A stretch of 64,000 bases of DNA from Gammaproteobacteria bacterium (lineage in GTDB: Bacteria; Pseudomonadota; Gammaproteobacteria; JAUZRS01): contig JAUZSP010000003.1 of NCBI GenBank assembly GCA_030949385.1, positions 1-64,000 of the forward strand, written 5' to 3'. The number at the start of each line of letters is the position of its first letter. Position 1 is the first letter of the stretch. The translations under genes and the position numbers were made by a program. The notes beneath the pieces are model-generated. The model was not told the DNA's origin. It saw only the letters and a program-made list of their open reading frames with translations, and searched no databases. Of this stretch, positions 1 to 8,419 are shown one piece after another.

Positions 1-1
1 T

Positions 2-244
2 ACACTGCGAGTACCTGTAGAGCTAAAAAGTAGATTGGAGCATGAAGCCAAACAGCAGGGTGTTTCTCTGAATAATTTAGCCAACTATTTTTTAACCACC
101 CAATTAAGTCAACGGGAAGCCTTGTCGATGCTTGAAGCGCGTATCTCGAAAAAAAACATCACGCAACTCAAAAGCAAAGTGCAAAAAATATTGGCGGCGG
201 TACCAAAACGGAAAGCAGTACCCGAATGGGATCGCATCAAGTAA
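2..244 (+). CDS. Ribbon-helix-helix DNA-binding protein (5' truncated by window edge)
   Basis: The frame is open from the first bases of the window to the stop at 244, so the true start lies upstream. The visible 80 residues begin with a short strand (LRVPVELKSRL) followed by two helices (residues about 10-35). This is the layout of Arc/MetJ or HicB C-terminal ribbon-helix-helix domains, which bind operator DNA as dimers. A TTG at 35 could be read as a start, but it would remove the beta strand and is unlikely. The tail is basic (residues 55-80). HicB-type antitoxins usually follow a small hicA toxin, which would lie outside the window. An orphan regulator is the alternative. Confidence 0.6.
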   Translation, partial: TLRVPVELKSRLEHEAKQQGVSLNNLANYFLTTQLSQREALSMLEARISKKNITQLKSKVQKILAAVPKRKAVPEWDRIK

Positions 245-359
245 CCGCCCGAAACCGGTTCTGAACTCCACTCAGTCTCCCTGCTGAGTCATTGTGCTTC
301 TCTTTAGCGCCTAAATCTGGCATCGTTGCCCGTACTAAAAACCCCCACCCGGAACAGAC

Positions 360-617
360 ATGAAACTATTAGTACGCAACTTAGACCGATCAATCACAGA
401 AGAAGAGCTAAAACGCTTGTTTCAAAAATACGGAACAGTGCAATCATGCGATTTGGTCATGGACAAAAACAGCGGTCAGTCCAAAGGCTTTGGTTTCATT
501 GAGATACCAAAAGTAGGTCATGCAAAAGCGGCACTGAAAAACCTCAACAACACAACCGTTGGCGGCAGCAAAATCCGCGTGAAAAAAGTTGACCCCGATG
601 GCAGCCAAAACCCTTAA
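360..617 (+). CDS. Small RRM-domain RNA-binding protein
   Basis: This 85-residue protein is a single RNA recognition motif. RNP2 (KLLVRNL) lies at residues 2-8 and RNP1 (KGFGFIEI) near residues 41-48, with the aromatic residues expected to stack on RNA bases. Bacterial single-RRM proteins of this size bind single-stranded RNA in the cytoplasm and are often induced by cold or stress. The ATG at 360 fits the domain start. There is no obvious operon partner, since the gene is separated by more than 100 nt on both sides. The family is clear. The specific role is unknown. Confidence 0.85.
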   Translation: MKLLVRNLDRSITEEELKRLFQKYGTVQSCDLVMDKNSGQSKGFGFIEIPKVGHAKAALKNLNNTTVGGSKIRVKKVDPDGSQNP

Positions 618-732
618 GTTAAAAAAGCAGACGCAGTTATGAGCTGGCTCAAAGAATGCTTCTACTGCTTCACAACGTCATCAATCCAGCGTTGACAACC
701 CCACAAGGCTTCCGCTAGGCTAAAACGCACTT

Positions 733-1053
733 ATGAAACGAATTCTGATCTACCTCATGTTGCTCAGCACGCTCTCCAGCGGGCTGGCCTTCGCCTGGGA
801 TACGCATCCCGAGGCGATGGTGGGTCATGATTCCGTTGCGCTTGATCTGCTGCTGGATACCGACACCAGCCTCAATGACAGCAATGACACCCACCTTGAT
901 GACCACTGCTGTCATGCCAGCGCGCACCTGCTCGCCATGCTGGTGCCTCACGCGCCCAGCAATCGCCATCACAGCGCACCTTCACACCTTCACCCCACTC
1001 AAGCCACCTCCCTGCGTTACATCGCCCCTCTGCTGCGCCCTCCCATACACTAA
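733..1053 (+). CDS. Small periplasmic CzcI-like protein ahead of czcCBA
   Basis: The 106-residue product starts with a typical signal peptide (hydrophobic residues 4-20, cleavage near AFA). The mature part is short, with acidic and His/Cys positions (DDHCCH near residue 57, then several His pairs). Proteins of this kind, named CzcI in Cupriavidus, often precede RND metal efflux operons and are thought to modulate metal response in the periplasm. It lies 75 nt upstream of the TolC-like gene on the same strand. Assignment rests on position, size, signal peptide and His content. Sequence conservation in this family is low. Confidence 0.6.
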   Translation: MKRILIYLMLLSTLSSGLAFAWDTHPEAMVGHDSVALDLLLDTDTSLNDSNDTHLDDHCCHASAHLLAMLVPHAPSNRHHSAPSHLHPTQATSLRYIAPLLRPPIH

Positions 1054-1128
1054 TTTCTTTCAACGTTGTGCCTGCTGCGCCCTCGTTCGCGCTGCGTTTC
1101 TGTTCCTCGCACGGAAAGAATTTAGATC

Positions 1129-2385
1129 ATGTTAAAACACCCATTGCTGGTGGCTGGCTTCTGCGCTGGCCTAATTTTGCCCTCTTGGGCGCACGCCACT
1201 GAAACGGCGCAAAATTCAAGCGAATTACGCCAATTTATTCAACAACTTTGGCAACAAAGCCCCGAACTGGCCGCCGCCAAAGCCGCCATCGAAGCGGCTC
1301 GGGCGCAGGCACACGCCGCCAGCCAACCTCTCTATAATCCCTCGCTGCAACTGGATGCCGAACGCAGCGACATCAGCAGCGCCACGCTGGGACTGAGCCA
1401 AACCCTCGACTGGCACGACAAACGCCTCGCTCGCCAAAATAGGGCGCGCAAAGCAATCAGCGCTTATCAAACTCGCCTGCACTTGATTCGCACCCAACTG
1501 AGCAATGACACCCTGCTCGCACTGAGCCGTTATCAAACCACGCAACAGCTCTTCGCCTTAGCCTCCCAACGCAGCGAATTGATGCAGCGGTTTAGCAGCA
1601 GTGTGCAGACCCGCTACCGTGCCGGTGACATGCGCCTGCTGGATACGGCACTGGCCAAACTCGCTTACAGCGAAGCCGTCATGCAACAGGCCAGCCGTGC
1701 AGCGGATCTGGCCGACAACGAGGCCACACTGCACGCTCTGACGGGCGTTAGCCGCAACTGGCCGCAACTGGCAACCAACACCCCATATCCACCGGTAACG
1801 ATAGAGACAGAAGCCTTGCTGGAAAATTTGGCCGAAATGCAGATGCAACGCGCCCAACTGATCTTGAGCAAAAATCGCATTCGGCAAGCCGAACAAGAAC
1901 AGCAAGCCGACCCCACCCTCGGTCTCAGTGGCGGTCGAGATGGCAGCGAAAATCGCATCGGTCTCAGCTTGGAGATTCCACTGTTTATCCGTAACGACTT
2001 CAGTGCCGAAGTGCTCGCCACTCGCCATCAAGCCCAACAGGCGGAACAGGACTACCTCACCCAACAGCGCCGCGCCCGCGCCAAACTCAACGGCGCACTG
2101 AAACGCTTTCAGACCATGAACCAAGCGTGGCAAGGCTGGTTAAAGAGCGGTCAACAGGCACAAAACGATCAGAAAAAATGGCTCGAACAACTGTGGAACG
2201 CCGGTGAATTGAGCGCCAGCGACTACCTGCTGCAAGCCAAACAGAGCATCGACACCCAAGTCGCCGCCCTCAGCCTCAAAGGCGAACTGCAACAGGCGCA
2301 CCTGCTCTGGTTAAGCGCCTCCGGCCAAATGAACGACTGGCTCAACCTCAGCACCCAAGCCTCACCTTCTGGAGAACAACAATGA
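1129..2385 (+). CDS. czcC: Outer-membrane efflux protein, TolC/CzcC family
   Basis: The product has 418 residues: a signal peptide (residues 1-23, SWAHA cleavage) followed by two repeats rich in Ala, Gln and Leu that form the alpha-helical barrel of TolC-type channels. A central segment with Gly and Ser (LGLSGGRDGSENRIGLSLEIP) matches the transmembrane beta strands of the second half. It should form the outer-membrane exit duct of the tripartite pump encoded with the next two genes. Its stop codon overlaps the start of the adaptor gene (ATGA). Length is normal for CzcC/CusC relatives. Confidence 0.9.
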   Translation: MLKHPLLVAGFCAGLILPSWAHATETAQNSSELRQFIQQLWQQSPELAAAKAAIEAARAQAHAASQPLYNPSLQLDAERSDISSATLGLSQTLDWHDKRLARQNRARKAISAYQTRLHLIRTQLSNDTLLALSRYQTTQQLFALASQRSELMQRFSSSVQTRYRAGDMRLLDTALAKLAYSEAVMQQASRAADLADNEATLHALTGVSRNWPQLATNTPYPPVTIETEALLENLAEMQMQRAQLILSKNRIRQAEQEQQADPTLGLSGGRDGSENRIGLSLEIPLFIRNDFSAEVLATRHQAQQAEQDYLTQQRRARAKLNGALKRFQTMNQAWQGWLKSGQQAQNDQKKWLEQLWNAGELSASDYLLQAKQSIDTQVAALSLKGELQQAHLLWLSASGQMNDWLNLSTQASPSGEQQ

Positions 2386-3593
2386 AAAACAGCCCCTTAG
2401 TCGCCTTGCTACTCACTCTTAGCCTTACCTCCACCGCGTGGGCAGAAGAGGCGCATGACCACGAGCACGCAGCAGAACATCAGGAAAAAAGCCCTCAACA
2501 CACCGAAAACAAGAACGAAAAACAAGACGATCACGACGACCACGGTGAAGAGAAAGAAGGCGCTCACGGCGCAGCATCTGGCGATGCCGAACTCAGCCCC
2601 GCGCAACAAAAAATGGCGGGCATCAAAACCGAAAAAGTACGGACATTCTCTCTAGGCGCAGCCATCACCGCCCCAGGTCAAGCCGTTCTAAACGCCTACC
2701 GCAGCAGCAAAATCACCCCACGCACCGCTGCCCAAATCATCAAGCGCCATGTGCAATTGGGAGATCAAGTCAAAAAAGGTCAAATCTTAATCAGCCTATC
2801 CAGCGTCGAGATGTCTCAAGCACAGGGGCTATTGATGGAAAATAATCTGGAGTGGAAACGAGTCAAGCGTCTCGGGCGCAAAACCGTCTCCGACAAACGT
2901 TACGTGGCAGCGCACATTGCCTATCAACAAGCCTACGCCAAAGTGCGCGCGTTCGGCATGAGCGAAGATCAAATTCAAACCCTACTCAAAACCGGCGATG
3001 CCAGCCGTGCCACAGGTGAATTCCAACTGCTCTCCCTGCAAGACGGCACCGTCATCAGCGATGATTTTGTCTTGGGTGAGTTGATCCAGCCCGGGCGCGT
3101 TTTAATCCAAATCAGCGATGAAACCCGTCTCTGGGTCGAAGCGCGTCTCAGCCCCGAAGAGGCCACCAACATCACTCTGGGTGCCAAAGCACAGATCCAA
3201 GTGGGGTCACACACCCTACAAGGCAGAGTCACCCAGGCTCGCCACAGCCTCGATGAAACCACCCGCACGCTGGCCATTCACATCGAGGTGGACAACCGCG
3301 ATGAACGGCTGCACCCAGGCCAATTTGTCAGCGCCGTGATTGAGAGCAAACAGAGCCTTACCGGCATCGTCGTGCCTCTGCAAGCGGTGCTGCGCGCCGC
3401 CGATGGTGACTGGCAGGTCTTTTTAGAAACGGCCCCCGGTCGTTTTGTTGCCCAAGAGGTGAAAGTGCTGCGCACCGTGGGAAATCAAACCTTAATCAGC
3501 GGCATTGAGATCGGCAGCACCGTGGTCACCGCTGGGGCGTTTTTTGTCCAATCGGAAATTGCCAAAAGCGGCTTTTCAGTCCACAACCACTAA
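2382..3593 (+). CDS. czcB: RND efflux periplasmic adaptor, CzcB family
   Basis: The 403-residue adaptor starts with a signal peptide ending near AWA (residues 1-21). A His/Asp/Glu-rich segment follows (residues 22-65, many HDH/HDDHG-type clusters) and probably binds divalent metal. The remainder has the adaptor order of lipoyl-like domain (KRHVQLGDQVKKGQILISL near 120), helical hairpin, and beta-barrel segments (LHPGQFVSAVI near 310). It bridges the RND pump and the outer-membrane channel in the periplasm. The His-rich insert favours zinc, cobalt, cadmium or nickel as substrate rather than drugs. It is translationally coupled to czcC. Confidence 0.92.
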   Translation: MKNSPLVALLLTLSLTSTAWAEEAHDHEHAAEHQEKSPQHTENKNEKQDDHDDHGEEKEGAHGAASGDAELSPAQQKMAGIKTEKVRTFSLGAAITAPGQAVLNAYRSSKITPRTAAQIIKRHVQLGDQVKKGQILISLSSVEMSQAQGLLMENNLEWKRVKRLGRKTVSDKRYVAAHIAYQQAYAKVRAFGMSEDQIQTLLKTGDASRATGEFQLLSLQDGTVISDDFVLGELIQPGRVLIQISDETRLWVEARLSPEEATNITLGAKAQIQVGSHTLQGRVTQARHSLDETTRTLAIHIEVDNRDERLHPGQFVSAVIESKQSLTGIVVPLQAVLRAADGDWQVFLETAPGRFVAQEVKVLRTVGNQTLISGIEIGSTVVTAGAFFVQSEIAKSGFSVHNH

Positions 3594-3605
3594 GGAAAAC
3601 AGATC

Positions 3606-6600
3606 ATGTTAAATCGAATCATTGATCTCGGTATTGAAAATCGGCTGATGGTGCTGTTGGCGCTGATCGCCACGTTGGTCGGAGCGACCCTACTGCTGCC
3701 CAAGCTCAATTTGGATGCCTTTCCCGATGTCACCAACGTGCAAGTGCAGATCAACACCGAAGCGCAAGGGCTGGCCGCCGAAGAGGTCGAACAACTGATC
3801 ACCTTCCCCATCGAAGCGGTGATGTACGCCTTGCCCGATGTGCAAGAGGTGCGTTCCATTTCCAAAACCGGCCTGTCGGTGATCACCGTGGTCTTCAGCG
3901 AAGGCACGGACATCTACTTTGCCCGCCAACTGGTGTTTGAACGCCTGCAAGCAGCCAAAGAACAGATCCCCAACGGCATCGGCACCCCCGGAATGGGACC
4001 CAATACCTCCGGCCTTGGCCAAGTATTCCAGTACATTCTGCGCGCCGAAGAGGGTTCTAAATACGATGCCATCGCCTTGCGCAGCCTCAACGATTGGGTG
4101 GTTAAACTGCTCTTGATGCCCGTACCTGGAGTGACGGAAGTGCTCTCTTTTGGTGGCGAAGTGCGCCAATACCAAGTGCAGCTCGACCCACAACGCCTAC
4201 TGGCCTACCAACTGTCCAGTGACGATGTGGCCAACGCCATCGAAAACAACAACCGCAACGCCGGAGGCTGGTATCTGGATCGCGGTGAAGAGCAGCTGGT
4301 GATTCGCGGTGTCGGTTGGTTACGCAGCGGTCAATTGGGGCTGCAAGACATCGGCAACATTCCTCTGCTGGATGTGGACGGTGTGCCGGTGCGGGTGCGC
4401 GATGTGGCACAGATTAATTTCGGCCCTGAAATTCGTCAAGGCGCGGTCACCATGACCCTGCGTGACGCCAACGGTGAACCCAATTCTTTGGGCGAAGTGG
4501 TGGCCGGTGTGGTGCTCAAACGCATGGGAGCCAACACCAAAGCCACCATTGACAGCATCAAAGATCGTCTACCAGCGATTCAGATGGCGCTGCCCGATGG
4601 AGTGAGACTGGAAGCGGTCTACGATCAATCGGATCTGGTGGACAAGGCGGTCAGCACCGTCAGCAATGCGTTGTTGGAAGCCTTTGTTTTGATCGTCATT
4701 ATCTTAATGCTCTTTTTGCTTAATCTGCGCGCCACCTTGTTGGTACTGATCTCCGTACCGATCTCCATTTTGCTCGCCTTGATGGCAATGGCACAGTGGG
4801 GTGTTTCCGCCAACCTGATGTCTTTGGGCGGTCTGACCATCGCCATTGGCATGATGGTGGACGGCTCGGTGGTGATGATGGAACACATCTTCAGCCACCT
4901 CACCCACCCCGATGCACAACACCAAAAAGGCCGCAGCGAACCGGATCGCCACGGCATCGCCCTGCGCATTCAAGAAGCGGCACGAGAAGTGGGCAGGCCG
5001 GTTTTTTACGCCGTGCTGATCATCATCATCGTCTTTGCGCCGCTGTTCAGCCTCGAAGGGGTGGAAGGCAAACTGTTTCAACCGATGGCCATCTCCATTG
5101 TCTTGGCCATGATCGCTTCACTGCTGGTGGCACTGATCGTCGTCCCCGCGCTGGCCACCTACCTGTTTACCAAAGGGGTCAAAGAGCGCCGCAGTTGGAT
5201 TATGATTCCGCTGGAGAAGCTCTATCGGCTGCTGCTCGGCGCAGCGTTGAAAATGCGCACGCTGGTGGTGGTCGTCGCCTTGGCGCTGTTTCTCGGCTCC
5301 CTCGCTCTGGTTCCGCTTCTCGGTACTGAATTTGTGCCAGAACTGGAAGAGGGTACTATCAATGTACGCATCACCCTCGCCCCCTCTTCCAGCCTCGACA
5401 CCTCTCTTAAAGTGGCACAAAAGCTGGAAAAAGAGCTGATGACCTTCCCCGAGGTGCTCTACGTCTCCAGCCGCATTGGCCGTGCTGAGATTGGCGGTGA
5501 TCCTGAGCCGGTCTCCAATGTGGAGATCTTTATCGGCCTCAAACCCGTCTCGGAATGGACATCTGCCAACAATCGCAAGGATCTGCAACGGCTGATGGAA
5601 GCGAAAATGTCCGTGCATCCCGGTTTGTTGTTCTCCTTTTCACAGCCCATCGCCACCCGCGTCGATGAACTGCTCTCGGGGGTCAAAGCGCAGTTGGCGA
5701 TCAAACTGTTTGGCAGCGATCTACAACAACTGGCCAAAACCGGCAAAGAGATCGAGGCATTGGTTCGCCAAGTGGAAGGCACCCGTGGGGTGGAGATGGA
5801 GCAGATCGGCGGTGAAGCGCAACTCGCCATTCGCCCTGATCGAGAAGCCTTGGCACGTTACGGCATCTCCGTAGCTCAGGTGATGGATTTGGTCAGCGAC
5901 GCCATTGGCGGTCGTGAAGCCGGTCAGGTCATCAACGGCAATGAACGCTACAACATCACCGTGCGGCTGGCAGAAGAGCAGCGCAACAGCATTGAGGCCA
6001 TTCGCAGTTTGATTCTGCAAGCGCCCAGCGGAGCGTGGGTGAAACTGGGCGATCTGGCACAGGTGGAGATCGAATCAGGACCACCGCAGATTCGGCGTGA
6101 CGATGTGCAGCGACGGGTGGTGATTCAGACCAATGTGGAAGGCCGTGATATGGGCGGATTGGTCAGTGAACTGCAACAGCGCATCGCCCGTGACATTGAT
6201 CTACCCACCGGTTACAGCATTGTCTATGGCGGCCAGTTTGAAAATCAGCAACGCGCTCAAGCGCGTTTGATGGTGGTGGTGCCGCTCTCTTTGGGTTTGA
6301 TCTTTTTACTGCTCTATTTTGCCTTTCATTCCGTGGGGCAAGCGGCGCTGATCATGCTCAATGTGCCACTGGCTTTGATTGGCGGCATCGCTGCGCTCTA
6401 TATTTCCGGCCAATATTTATCCGTCCCTGGTTCCATCGGTTTTATCGCGCTGTTTGGGGTGGCGGTACTCAATGGGGTGGTGATGGTCAACGCCATCAAT
6501 CAACGCCTGAGTGGGGAAAACAATCTGCACTTGGCGGTTTTTGAAGGCGCGTTATCCCGCTTGCGGCCGGTGTTGATGACCGCCTCCATTGCCGCTTTGG

Positions 6601-6767
6601 GTCTGATCCCGATGCTGCTCTCCAGCGGAGTCGGCTCCGAGGTGCAACGACCGCTGGCTACAGTGGTGGTTGGTGGGCTGGTCTCTTCCACGCTGCTGAC
6701 CTTGTTTGTGATTCCGGCGCTGTATGCGGTTTTTTCTAAAGCGATGTTGAAAGAGCAGCGGCGCTAA
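3606..6767 (+). CDS. czcA: Heavy-metal RND efflux permease, CzcA/CusA family
   Basis: The 1053-residue product has the HME-RND layout: an N-terminal helix, a large periplasmic loop, a block of membrane segments around residues 340-530, a second periplasmic loop, and a C-terminal block around residues 870-1045. The GMMVDGSVVMMEH segment in transmembrane helix 4 carries the proton-relay acidic residue typical of metal exporters of this group. It starts 12 nt after czcB, and the three genes form one operon for proton-driven export of divalent metal from cytoplasm or periplasm. Exact metal specificity cannot be read from the sequence. Confidence 0.95.
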   Translation: MLNRIIDLGIENRLMVLLALIATLVGATLLLPKLNLDAFPDVTNVQVQINTEAQGLAAEEVEQLITFPIEAVMYALPDVQEVRSISKTGLSVITVVFSEGTDIYFARQLVFERLQAAKEQIPNGIGTPGMGPNTSGLGQVFQYILRAEEGSKYDAIALRSLNDWVVKLLLMPVPGVTEVLSFGGEVRQYQVQLDPQRLLAYQLSSDDVANAIENNNRNAGGWYLDRGEEQLVIRGVGWLRSGQLGLQDIGNIPLLDVDGVPVRVRDVAQINFGPEIRQGAVTMTLRDANGEPNSLGEVVAGVVLKRMGANTKATIDSIKDRLPAIQMALPDGVRLEAVYDQSDLVDKAVSTVSNALLEAFVLIVIILMLFLLNLRATLLVLISVPISILLALMAMAQWGVSANLMSLGGLTIAIGMMVDGSVVMMEHIFSHLTHPDAQHQKGRSEPDRHGIALRIQEAAREVGRPVFYAVLIIIIVFAPLFSLEGVEGKLFQPMAISIVLAMIASLLVALIVVPALATYLFTKGVKERRSWIMIPLEKLYRLLLGAALKMRTLVVVVALALFLGSLALVPLLGTEFVPELEEGTINVRITLAPSSSLDTSLKVAQKLEKELMTFPEVLYVSSRIGRAEIGGDPEPVSNVEIFIGLKPVSEWTSANNRKDLQRLMEAKMSVHPGLLFSFSQPIATRVDELLSGVKAQLAIKLFGSDLQQLAKTGKEIEALVRQVEGTRGVEMEQIGGEAQLAIRPDREALARYGISVAQVMDLVSDAIGGREAGQVINGNERYNITVRLAEEQRNSIEAIRSLILQAPSGAWVKLGDLAQVEIESGPPQIRRDDVQRRVVIQTNVEGRDMGGLVSELQQRIARDIDLPTGYSIVYGGQFENQQRAQARLMVVVPLSLGLIFLLLYFAFHSVGQAALIMLNVPLALIGGIAALYISGQYLSVPGSIGFIALFGVAVLNGVVMVNAINQRLSGENNLHLAVFEGALSRLRPVLMTASIAALGLIPMLLSSGVGSEVQRPLATVVVGGLVSSTLLTLFVIPALYAVFSKAMLKEQRR

Positions 6768-6832
6768 GAAAAGCGGTGAGGTGTGAGGCCTCACCCTTGA
6801 ACAACTGTATCCTTGAGGCTACGATACAACCC

Positions 6833-7123
6833 ATGATAAAAATCCAAAAAACGTCACTTTATGCCAAATGGCTTAATGGGTTGCGAGACATTAAAACCCG
6901 TTCCCGAATATTGGTTCGAATAGAGCGCTTAGCACAAGGCAATTTGGGTGATGTTAAACCTATTGGCGAGGGTGTGTCCGAACTGCGGATCCATTGTGGT
7001 TCTGGTTATCGAGTCTATTTTAAAAAATCAGGATCGCAGTTGATCATACTTCTGGCCGGTGGAGACAAAAGCTCGCAAGCAAAAGACATTCAAAAAGCAT
7101 TAAAACTTGCCCGTAATTTATAA
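6833..7123 (+). CDS. HigB/RelE-superfamily toxin
   Basis: The product has 96 residues from the ATG at 6833. A longer frame to 6776 adds 19 residues that do not resemble the family. The pattern ARLL-like helices, then GNLGDVKPIGEGVSELRI, then GSGYRVYF and LLAGGDKSSQAKDI is that of the small HigB-type addiction-module killer proteins, ribosome-dependent mRNases. The antitoxin gene follows 12 nt downstream, giving the toxin-first order typical of higBA. A decayed paralogous pair lies at 19356-19958. The gene sits between czcA and the CDF transporter, so the module has probably inserted into a metal-resistance block. Confidence 0.8.
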   Translation: MIKIQKTSLYAKWLNGLRDIKTRSRILVRIERLAQGNLGDVKPIGEGVSELRIHCGSGYRVYFKKSGSQLIILLAGGDKSSQAKDIQKALKLARNL

Positions 7124-7135
7124 GGTAAAACCATT

Positions 7136-7444
7136 ATGAAAAAAACAGAAACAACCGTGTACGACGTAGCTGAATATCTACGCACTCCAGAAGAATCAGC
7201 GGCGTATCTTGAAGCCTGCCTTGAGGAAGCTGGAGGAGATGCTGCTTTTATCGCCAAAGCATTGGGTGATATTGCCAGAGCAAGGGGCATGTCTCACATT
7301 GCTAAAGAGACCGGTCTCTCCAGAGAAAGTCTGTATAAATCACTTTCCGGCGAGAGAATCCCCACCTTTGATACCATTTTAAAAGTAATGCATGCCCTCG
7401 GTTTAAGGTTACATACAGAGGTTGCAATCCAAAACAAGGATTAA
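7136..7444 (+). CDS. HigA-like antitoxin with Xre-type HTH
   Basis: The 102-residue product pairs with the toxin ending at 7123. The C-terminal half holds a helix-turn-helix (MSHIAKETGLSRESLYKSL, residues about 58-78), followed by the PTFDTILKVMHALGL motif of the 'addiction module antidote protein' family. The N-terminal half (EESAAYLEACLEE) is the toxin-binding region. It should neutralise the toxin and repress the pair. Strong similarity in layout to the antitoxin at 19656 indicates that the two modules are paralogous. The CDF transporter gene begins 15 nt downstream, so read-through is possible. Confidence 0.85.
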   Translation: MKKTETTVYDVAEYLRTPEESAAYLEACLEEAGGDAAFIAKALGDIARARGMSHIAKETGLSRESLYKSLSGERIPTFDTILKVMHALGLRLHTEVAIQNKD

Positions 7445-7459
7445 ATTGGATTAAAAACA

Positions 7460-8329
7460 ATGAGCAATCATCATCACCACAACACCGACAGCATGGGTGA
7501 TCGACGGCTGCTGCTGGCCATCGTCGTTAATATGCTGCTCACGCTGGCGCAAATTATCGGCGGTATTCTCTCCGGCAGTTTGGCACTGATTGCGGACGCG
7601 CTGCACAATTTCAGCGATGCCGCCTCTCTTTTGATTGCTTGGGTGGCGCGTAAAATTGGCCGCCGACCAGCAGATCAATTTAAAACCTTCGGTTACAAAC
7701 GGGCGGAAATTATTGCCGCACTGATTAATTTGGTGACGCTGGTTTTGGTGGGTTTTTATCTTATTTACGAAGCCCTATGGCGTCTCTTTTCACCGCAAAT
7801 AATTGAGGGTTGGATTGTCATTGTTGTCGCAGGCATTGCCCTTATCATCGACGTCATTACCGCCCTGCTCACCTACCGCATGGCAAAAGAGAGCCTAAAC
7901 ATGCGAGCGGCTTTTTTGCACAACGTTTCCGATGCCTTGGCCTCATTGGGGGTCATTGTCGCAGGTGCGCTGATTTTAATGTATCAGTGGTATTGGATCG
8001 ATACCGCCTTGACGCTGATGATTGCATTTTATGTGCTTTATCAAGCGGCCTCGCTGTTGCCAAAAACCGTGCATATTTTAATGGAGGGAACCCCTGAAAA
8101 CGTGTCGCTAAAAAAAGTAATTAATGCCATGCAATCTGTAGCAGGTGTGCAACAGATTTATCATCTGCATGTTTGGCAACTGGACGAGCATAAAAATGCA
8201 CTGGAGGCGCACGTCGTTATTTCTGACTTTAATCAAAGCGAAAAAATTAAAAATGATTTAAAGAAATGTTTGGATGAAGAGTTCTCTATTTCTCACTCAA
8301 CATTAGAATTGGAGATAAAAAAATCATGA
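7460..8329 (+). CDS. Cation diffusion facilitator (CDF) zinc/cobalt exporter
   Basis: The 289-residue product is a CDF transporter. Six transmembrane segments fill residues about 15-205, and a cytoplasmic dimerisation domain follows (residues 210-289). The metal site residues are seen in the two family motifs, IADALHNFSDAASLL (TM2) and HNVSDALASLG (TM5). The N-terminus has four His in a row, commonly a metal-loading element. It exchanges protons for Zn2+ or Co2+ at the inner membrane. Position next to czcCBA points to joint handling of metal: the CDF moves it to the periplasm and Czc exports it from the cell. Confidence 0.92.
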   Translation: MSNHHHHNTDSMGDRRLLLAIVVNMLLTLAQIIGGILSGSLALIADALHNFSDAASLLIAWVARKIGRRPADQFKTFGYKRAEIIAALINLVTLVLVGFYLIYEALWRLFSPQIIEGWIVIVVAGIALIIDVITALLTYRMAKESLNMRAAFLHNVSDALASLGVIVAGALILMYQWYWIDTALTLMIAFYVLYQAASLLPKTVHILMEGTPENVSLKKVINAMQSVAGVQQIYHLHVWQLDEHKNALEAHVVISDFNQSEKIKNDLKKCLDEEFSISHSTLELEIKKS

Positions 8330-8419
8330 TTTTTTAAAAAAACGCCAACCGCATCACGTAATAATTAATTATTATATTATAATATAATTTTTCTTTAACA
8401 CACATGAAAGGGACTTCCT
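8330..8419 (+). promoter_or_regulatory. Very AT-rich leader before the lipoprotein gene
   Basis: This 90-nt gap contains a run made almost only of A and T at about 8355-8398, unlike the surrounding sequence. AT-rich blocks of this sort commonly carry a promoter or an H-NS-type silencing site. A purine-rich ribosome-binding site (AAAGGGACTT) stands just ahead of the ATG at 8420. No single -10/-35 pair is convincing. Confidence 0.35.

Noticed and set aside
6776-6832. N-terminal extension of the HigB-like toxin
   Set aside because: The 19 added residues cover a hairpin behind czcA and lack similarity. The ATG at 6833 matches the family start.
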